From: DATHXC01 sp035459965
GTDB lineage: Bacteria; Pseudomonadota; Gammaproteobacteria; Burkholderiales; Methylophilaceae
Direction of reading: 5' to 3'
Length of the DNA: 43,617 nucleotides
Assembly (NCBI GenBank): GCA_035459965.1
Contig: DATHXC010000003.1
Coordinates: forward strand, 1 to 43,617
The notes beneath the pieces were generated by a model. It had not been told where the DNA came from. It saw only the letters and a program-made list of their open reading frames with translations, and made no database searches. This document shows positions 40,242-43,617 of this stretch, in pieces (the first letter of the stretch is position 1; each line of letters starts with the position of its first letter). The position numbers and the translations under genes were made by a program.

Positions 40242-40306
40242 ACATTGAATTCTTCAAATTTGCGAAGTTTCGATGGTTTTTAAAAGAATCTTTTTAGGTG
40301 GTTGAT

Positions 40307-41110
40307 ATGTTCATTAGTGAGTGGTTGTTGATATACATTGTGCTGGGTGGGGTTGTTGGGTTTCTCTCAGGCCTGTTAGGCGTTGGTGGGGGTGGTATTC
40401 TCGTTCCGTTATTGGCCACGATTTTCTTATATCAGGGAATTAGCAGCGAGACAGTTGTACATATGGCATTAGCCACATCGCTGGCATGTATGATTGTTAC
40501 ATCTGCATCAAGTATGTATGCACATGCAAAAAGAAAGTCTATTTTGTGGGATGTCTTAGTAAGTATGGTCCCAGGAATAGCTATAGGGGCTTTAGTTACA
40601 ACTTACTTTGCTGTGAGAATCAATGCTGACTACATAGCCTTGTTTTTTTCCTTATTTATGGCATTGGTGGCTTTGCAAGCATTTTTAAAATGGCAACCTA
40701 AACCAAGCTCTTCTCCAATATCCCTTATGGGTATGTTGATTGCGGGATTGGTGATTGGATCTGTTTCTGCATTAGCAGCTGTGGGAGGTGGATTTCTCTC
40801 GGTAATATATCTTCGATACAAAAATATAGATATTAAAAAAGCTATCGGGACTACAGCAGGCATTGGATTTCCAATAGCTGTTACCGCGACAATAGGCTAC
40901 ATAGTTGGCGAGACAAAAGTTGCTGAACCTCAGTTATATACGTTGGGTTATGTTTATATGCCAGCATTCATTGGTGTGTCAGTTGCAAGCCTATTAGCTT
41001 CACCATTTGGAGCTCGATATTCTTCTGATTTGTCAGAGTCGACTTTAAAGAAGCTATTCGCTATTCTTTCACTTGGATTGAGCGTGAAAATGCTTATATC
41101 GTTTTGGTAG
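40307..41110 (+). CDS. TauE/SafE family membrane permease
   Basis: The 267-residue protein has about eight hydrophobic segments in two repeats. Each repeat opens with the family word: GFLSGLLGVGGGGILVPLL near residue 17 and GSVSALAAVGGGFLSVIYL near 150. TauE/SafE proteins move sulfite, sulfonates or other organic anions. The ATG at 40307 is chosen because AGGTGG lies just upstream; the frame runs to a GTG at 40298. A terminator follows at 41191. Expression is probably controlled by the divergent MerR protein. Confidence 0.9.
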   Translation: MFISEWLLIYIVLGGVVGFLSGLLGVGGGGILVPLLATIFLYQGISSETVVHMALATSLACMIVTSASSMYAHAKRKSILWDVLVSMVPGIAIGALVTTYFAVRINADYIALFFSLFMALVALQAFLKWQPKPSSSPISLMGMLIAGLVIGSVSALAAVGGGFLSVIYLRYKNIDIKKAIGTTAGIGFPIAVTATIGYIVGETKVAEPQLYTLGYVYMPAFIGVSVASLLASPFGARYSSDLSESTLKKLFAILSLGLSVKMLISFW

Positions 41111-41136
41111 GAAAGCAATCAATATCTATTCAAGCG

Positions 41137-41165
41137 GCTGCTTTGGGTCGATAGCTGCCATTCAA
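41137..41165 (+). repeat. 29-bp intergenic repeat, copy 6
   Basis: GCTGCTTTGGGTCGATAGCT then GCCATTCAA, 26 bases after the TauE/SafE gene. It shares the GGGTCGATAG variant with copy 4. Confidence 0.7.
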
Positions 41166-41190
41166 TAGCAATCAAGTTCCATAACGAACA

Positions 41191-41212
41191 AAGCCAGCAT
41201 ATGTGGCTTTTT
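41191..41212 (+). terminator. Terminator after the TauE/SafE gene
   Basis: AAGCCA (41191-41196), seven-base loop, TGGCTT (41204-41209), then TTT. Short stem, but correctly placed. A similar AGCCA/TGGCT stem lies at 41549-41566, after the next small gene. Confidence 0.65.
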
Positions 41213-41303
41213 CATGTAGGACAACGGAGCAGAATATAAAGCACATGGACTACATCAATGATTTACATGGCTGCTATAGTCAAATTCCTACGCGGAGTTA
41301 GCC

Positions 41304-41531
41304 ATGAAGATCATGCAAAATAATATCGTTAATCATTTAACCGACTATCGTCATCTGATCACTCTTCAGATAACTGAGTATGAAACACACGACTTAGAGA
41401 CTCAATGTAAAAGGCTAAAAAACACCATTGCCTCAATTGACGACTCCCTGACAGAATTTGTGAGTTTTTGCGATAGCACAGAAGGTATTCCTTTAGTCGG
41501 TATTAATTCAACCTTCGATCGAAGGAAGTAA
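41304..41531 (+). CDS. Small hypothetical protein
   Basis: The 75-residue protein is helical and contains two cysteines (LETQCKRLKN and VSFCDSTEG). GGAG lies about eight bases before the ATG. It ends with a basic word (STFDRRK). I do not recognise a family. An AGCCA/TGGCT stem-loop, a probable weak terminator, follows 18 bases downstream at 41549-41566. It is probably a real gene judged by its ribosome binding site, promoter-like spacer and terminator. Confidence 0.6.
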   Translation: MKIMQNNIVNHLTDYRHLITLQITEYETHDLETQCKRLKNTIASIDDSLTEFVSFCDSTEGIPLVGINSTFDRRK

Positions 41532-41576
41532 AGGACTCTTAAGAAACTAGCCAGCATATTTTGGCTTTCACATTTA

Positions 41577-41756
41577 CTAAATTGTTATCAGCTCAATATC
41601 CCAGCAGGGCTCTCTCGAGAAATTGCGAGCTACCATCATAGCCTCTTGCTCAGAATTAAAAATTTCCGCTTCATCTTTCGATACAAGCATAAGCCACCCA
41701 GTATCATTGCTACCAATAAATTGATTATCAATTTTGATTAAGAATTGATTTTGCAT
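41577..41756 (-). CDS. Small hypothetical protein
   Basis: Reading leftward from ATG at 41756 gives 59 residues, MQNQFLIKIDNQFIGSNDTG..., with a compact strand-helix pattern: WLMLVSKDEAEIFNSEQEAMMVARN, ending PCWDIELITI. The pattern suggests a small folded domain, not a random frame. It is convergent with the 41304 gene. No family is recognised. Confidence 0.55.
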   Translation of the reverse strand: MQNQFLIKIDNQFIGSNDTGWLMLVSKDEAEIFNSEQEAMMVARNFSREPCWDIELITI

Positions 41757-41859
41757 TTAGATATCCAACACTCAAATTCTTAAGCTAGCATTTTTGTGTG
41801 TATCTTTATGTGCGGTGGCACGCACACAGTGGAATTGGTTGATTTGTGACTCATGCAAT

Positions 41860-42087
41860 TTAAAAAGAGTCTTTATATTTAGTAGGCTTTCCACTCTTAG
41901 ATTGCGGTTCAATTCTACGCATTAATGCTCGCCCTTTACTATTCAATGCCCAGCCTGGCTGTCTTGCAGCTATCCAATTTCCATCTATCAATGTTTGAAT
42001 ATCTTTCTTAGGGATAGGTACAGCCAGCCCATTTTTTATTGCATCCAGTGCTTGTATAAGATTCGGTGTTAAAGGTAAGTTATCCAT
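41860..42087 (-). CDS. Small hypothetical protein
   Basis: The 75-residue protein MDNLPLTPNLIQALDAIKNG... contains a wing-like stretch (IQTLIDGNWIAARQPGWALNSKGRALMRRIEP) that looks like a small winged-helix fold, with a basic tail. It could be a DNA-binding protein, but I cannot name a family. It lies alone between two other small unknown genes. Confidence 0.55.
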   Translation of the reverse strand: MDNLPLTPNLIQALDAIKNGLAVPIPKKDIQTLIDGNWIAARQPGWALNSKGRALMRRIEPQSKSGKPTKYKDSF

Positions 42088-42267
42088 AAAAAACTCTACT
42101 AATTACGCACTAGAGCTACCAAAATATAGCATAGGGAAAATTCAACTTTTGTACGGTAACGTCTTTTTTTTAGTCATTTTTAGTATTATTATTTGCGGAA
42201 AAATAGTACTTAAAAATCACTTGTAATCTTACTGGGGAGCTTAAATCTCTAAGAAGGAGACATTAAA

Positions 42268-42456
42268 ATGATTGACGAATCAGACTATGACAAAAAATTC
42301 GACAGTTTGATTAAAGCGCTACGTGACGCACGTATTCAACATGAGGATGCGGAATTAGAAGAAAAGGAAAGGAAGCTTCAGGAATGGGAAAGCCTGAAGC
42401 ATGAATTTAATGAACTCGTTATCGCGCATAGACAGAACAGAACTGCTCACCCTTAA
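42268..42456 (+). CDS. Small helical hypothetical protein
   Basis: The 62-residue protein is almost wholly helical and charged (ALRDARIQHEDAELEEKERKLQEW). An ideal ribosome binding site, AAGGAG, lies eight bases before the ATG. It recalls the 59-residue product at 34792 in size and character. A coiled-coil partner or regulator is possible; no family is recognised. Confidence 0.65.
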   Translation: MIDESDYDKKFDSLIKALRDARIQHEDAELEEKERKLQEWESLKHEFNELVIAHRQNRTAHP

Positions 42457-42525
42457 TTCTCTTAATATAACTTTGAAATGACCAGAGCCAGCATGTTAAA
42501 AATTAAAGTCGCAAGCTAAATAATA

Positions 42526-42546
42526 AAGCCAGCTTTATGCTGGCTT
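42526..42546 (+). terminator. Hairpin after the 42268 gene
   Basis: AAGCCAGC (42526-42533), loop TTTAT, GCTGGCTT (42539-42546): a perfect 8-bp stem 70 bases after the small gene. There is no T-run, but it fits transcription termination. The same GCCAGC word starts the hairpins near 41191 and 41549. Confidence 0.55.
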
Positions 42547-42590
42547 GTGTAGGGAAGCTAACTAATAACTACTTTCTAGCCGTATAGGAA

Positions 42591-42604
42591 TGCCTGCGCA
42601 GGCA
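42591..42604. other. 14-bp GC-rich palindrome
   Basis: TGCCTGCGCAGGCA is a perfect palindrome in otherwise AT-rich sequence, 75 bases past the stop of the leftward mgtC-like gene. It could be a protein-binding site or part of a terminator. I do not know its function. Confidence 0.4.
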
Positions 42605-42678
42605 GAACTAACATTAAGATTTTATGTTTGTGCCTCTACAGTGACACTTAAACATCTTGTGATGACTACGGTTTATTA

Positions 42679-43131
42679 TCAATCGAGGGGCTTCAATATT
42701 TTTTCCATAATGCGCTCCACTCTTCCTCCAAAAACCAAGACCAAAATTGTGAATAAAAATGCAGTCATTATTAATGTCCAATGACCACTTCCACATGCTG
42801 CCCCAAGCACAGCAGAAATCCAGACAGTCGCGGCAGTTGTAAGTCCAGAAACATGGCCATTATCATTTTTGATAATTACGCCTGCTCCAAGAAAGCCAAT
42901 GCCAGTAAGAATGCCCTGGATGACTCTACTAACAGTATCCGGGTTAATGGCCTCCAAATTAGGGGTGTTTGTCACTGATAATACAGCGACAGCTGACCCT
43001 AAGGTGACGATAGCATGAGTTCTGAGGCCAGTTCCCTTGTTATTAATGTCACGATTGAGTCCTATTATGGATCCAAGAAGCAGGGCCATAAAAAGGCGCA
43101 GACAAATATCAAAATGAGGTCCTACTATCAT
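42679..43131 (-). CDS. MgtC/SapB family membrane protein
   Basis: The 150-residue protein has four to five hydrophobic segments. It carries the MgtC words LLLGSIIGLNRDINNKGTGLRTHAIVTLG near residue 18 and GIGFLGAGVIIKNDNGHVSGLTTAATVW near 77. MgtC proteins help growth in low magnesium or within hosts and inhibit ATP synthase in some species. This one has the short form without the C-terminal ACT-like domain. The upstream gene on the same strand encodes a copper-type four-helix protein. Confidence 0.92.
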   Translation of the reverse strand: MIVGPHFDICLRLFMALLLGSIIGLNRDINNKGTGLRTHAIVTLGSAVAVLSVTNTPNLEAINPDTVSRVIQGILTGIGFLGAGVIIKNDNGHVSGLTTAATVWISAVLGAACGSGHWTLIMTAFLFTILVLVFGGRVERIMEKILKPLD

Positions 43132-43164
43132 CTGGAAAAATGATATGACTTTTACGAATGAAAA

Positions 43165-43527
43165 TTAAACTAACTCAGCCATATCAATAGCTGCAGTCCC
43201 TACCTTTAAGCATTCTTTAGCACATGCGATACAGATATCAGCACATTGTTGACAATGCTCAGCTTCATGCGCACGACACTTTTCAGCACATTTGCTGCAA
43301 ATTTCTGCACAATCCTCACATATAAGTTGCAGAAACTCGCTTTCCCTCGATAGAAATTTTGCTGCTAAATTGCACATAGATGCACAATCAATAGTGCATC
43401 GTACACAATCTGCAAACTGAGTAGGATCTGCCTCTTCTAAACAAGAGGCAGTGCAAGATTCACATACGCGAGCACACTGTTTACAGATATCAATACATTT
43501 ATCATATGCATCTAATGTATCGTTCAT
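43165..43527 (-). CDS. Four-helix bundle copper-binding protein (Csp-like)
   Basis: The 120-residue protein has 20 cysteines, spaced three or four apart along four helices (CIDICKQCARVCESCTASC, then the third and fourth helices in the second half). This is the pattern of DUF326/Csp copper storage proteins, which hold many Cu(I) ions inside the bundle. It has no signal peptide, so it fits the cytoplasmic Csp3 type. It lies 33 bases upstream of the mgtC-like gene on the same strand. The window ends 90 bases beyond its start. Confidence 0.9.
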   Translation of the reverse strand: MNDTLDAYDKCIDICKQCARVCESCTASCLEEADPTQFADCVRCTIDCASMCNLAAKFLSRESEFLQLICEDCAEICSKCAEKCRAHEAEHCQQCADICIACAKECLKVGTAAIDMAELV

Positions 43528-43617
43528 ATCATCCTCCTGAAATTATCAATAAAAGGAATATAGTAATCCTGACGATTTCAAAGTTTTTATCAGAATTTGC
43601 TGAAAACAATGTAGGAC

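Noticed and set aside
40238..40244. TCCTACA, the exact inverse of the element tip TGTAGGA
   Set aside because: It overlaps the -10 region of the MerR promoter and is followed by TTGAA, not GATGC; no comF sequence follows.
42590..42784. 64-residue plus-strand frame opposite the 3' end of the mgtC-like gene
   Set aside because: It spans the palindrome and then runs antisense to MgtC; no ribosome binding site and no protein-like pattern.
43610..43616. TGTAGGA at the window edge, same as the tip at 21554
   Set aside because: A seven-base match in direct rather than inverted orientation, cut by the window end; not enough to call a second element.
21554..43617. CRISPR array or cas genes, as in CRISPR-associated Tn7-like elements
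   Set aside because: No regularly spaced direct repeats and no Cas proteins were seen; the Cas4-like domain belongs to a DinG-type helicase.

Overview
The window looks like chromosome of a methylotrophic betaproteobacterium, most likely family Methylophilaceae (Methylotenera/Methylophilus type). The grounds are an mxaRSACKL-type methanol dehydrogenase maturation cluster, a XoxF-like PQQ alcohol dehydrogenase, and a betaproteobacterial housekeeping order (gpmI and envC-like opposite rhodanese-grxC-secB-gpsA, then trmL and comF). The family assignment is inferred from gene content and protein similarity as I recall them, not from a search.

Region 1 (1-21,553) is the core part, visibly richer in G+C than the rest. 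It holds a hairpin repeat, pyrD, a DUF2892 protein, a DedA protein, an intradiol dioxygenase-like lipoprotein, a response regulator/histidine kinase pair, a TetR regulator, an unknown membrane protein, six tightly packed genes mxaR-S-A-C-K-L, an EnvC-like protein, gpmI, rhodanese, grxC, secB, an SH3-domain protein, gpsA, trmL and a XoxF-like quinoprotein with the Asp-Tyr-Asp motif of lanthanide enzymes. No mxaF, mxaI, mxaJ or mxaG is present, so the maturation genes stand without the calcium enzyme they are named after; the nearest possible client is the XoxF-like protein about 6.6 kb away. Region 1 ends in comF, which lacks its 5' end.

Region 2 (21,554 to at least 28,653) is an AT-rich Tn7-like/Tn5053-like transposition module inserted in the first codons of comF. 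On the minus strand it encodes a TnsA-like endonuclease, a TniA/TnsB DDE transposase, a TniB/TnsC ATPase and a TniQ/TnsD-like protein ending at a strong terminator. A small HTH-like protein and an unknown 312-residue protein are divergently arranged upstream. The tip next to comF starts TGT; the far end was not located, so later regions may be cargo. Several dyads of related sequence flank the module.

Region 3 (29,014-34,971) is a block of unfamiliar accessory genes with intermediate G+C: an AAA+ ATPase, a zinc-ribbon protein, a calcineurin-like phosphoesterase, an unknown protein and a HAD-type protein in one tight operon, facing a DinG/XPD-like iron-sulfur helicase that carries an N-terminal Cas4/RecB-like nuclease domain. 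This block is the best candidate for an undescribed system.

Region 4 (34,968-43,617) is a patchwork of small modules: ArsR with an SRPBCC/AHSA1 protein, NmrA-like and membrane proteins, a GlxA-type regulator, an EamA transporter with a histidine-rich tail, a MerR regulator with a classic 19-bp-spacer promoter beside a TauE/SafE permease, several small unknown genes, MgtC, and a cysteine-rich four-helix copper-binding protein. Six copies of a 29-bp intergenic repeat, all in one orientation, lie between these modules. No rRNA, tRNA or CRISPR array was recognised.
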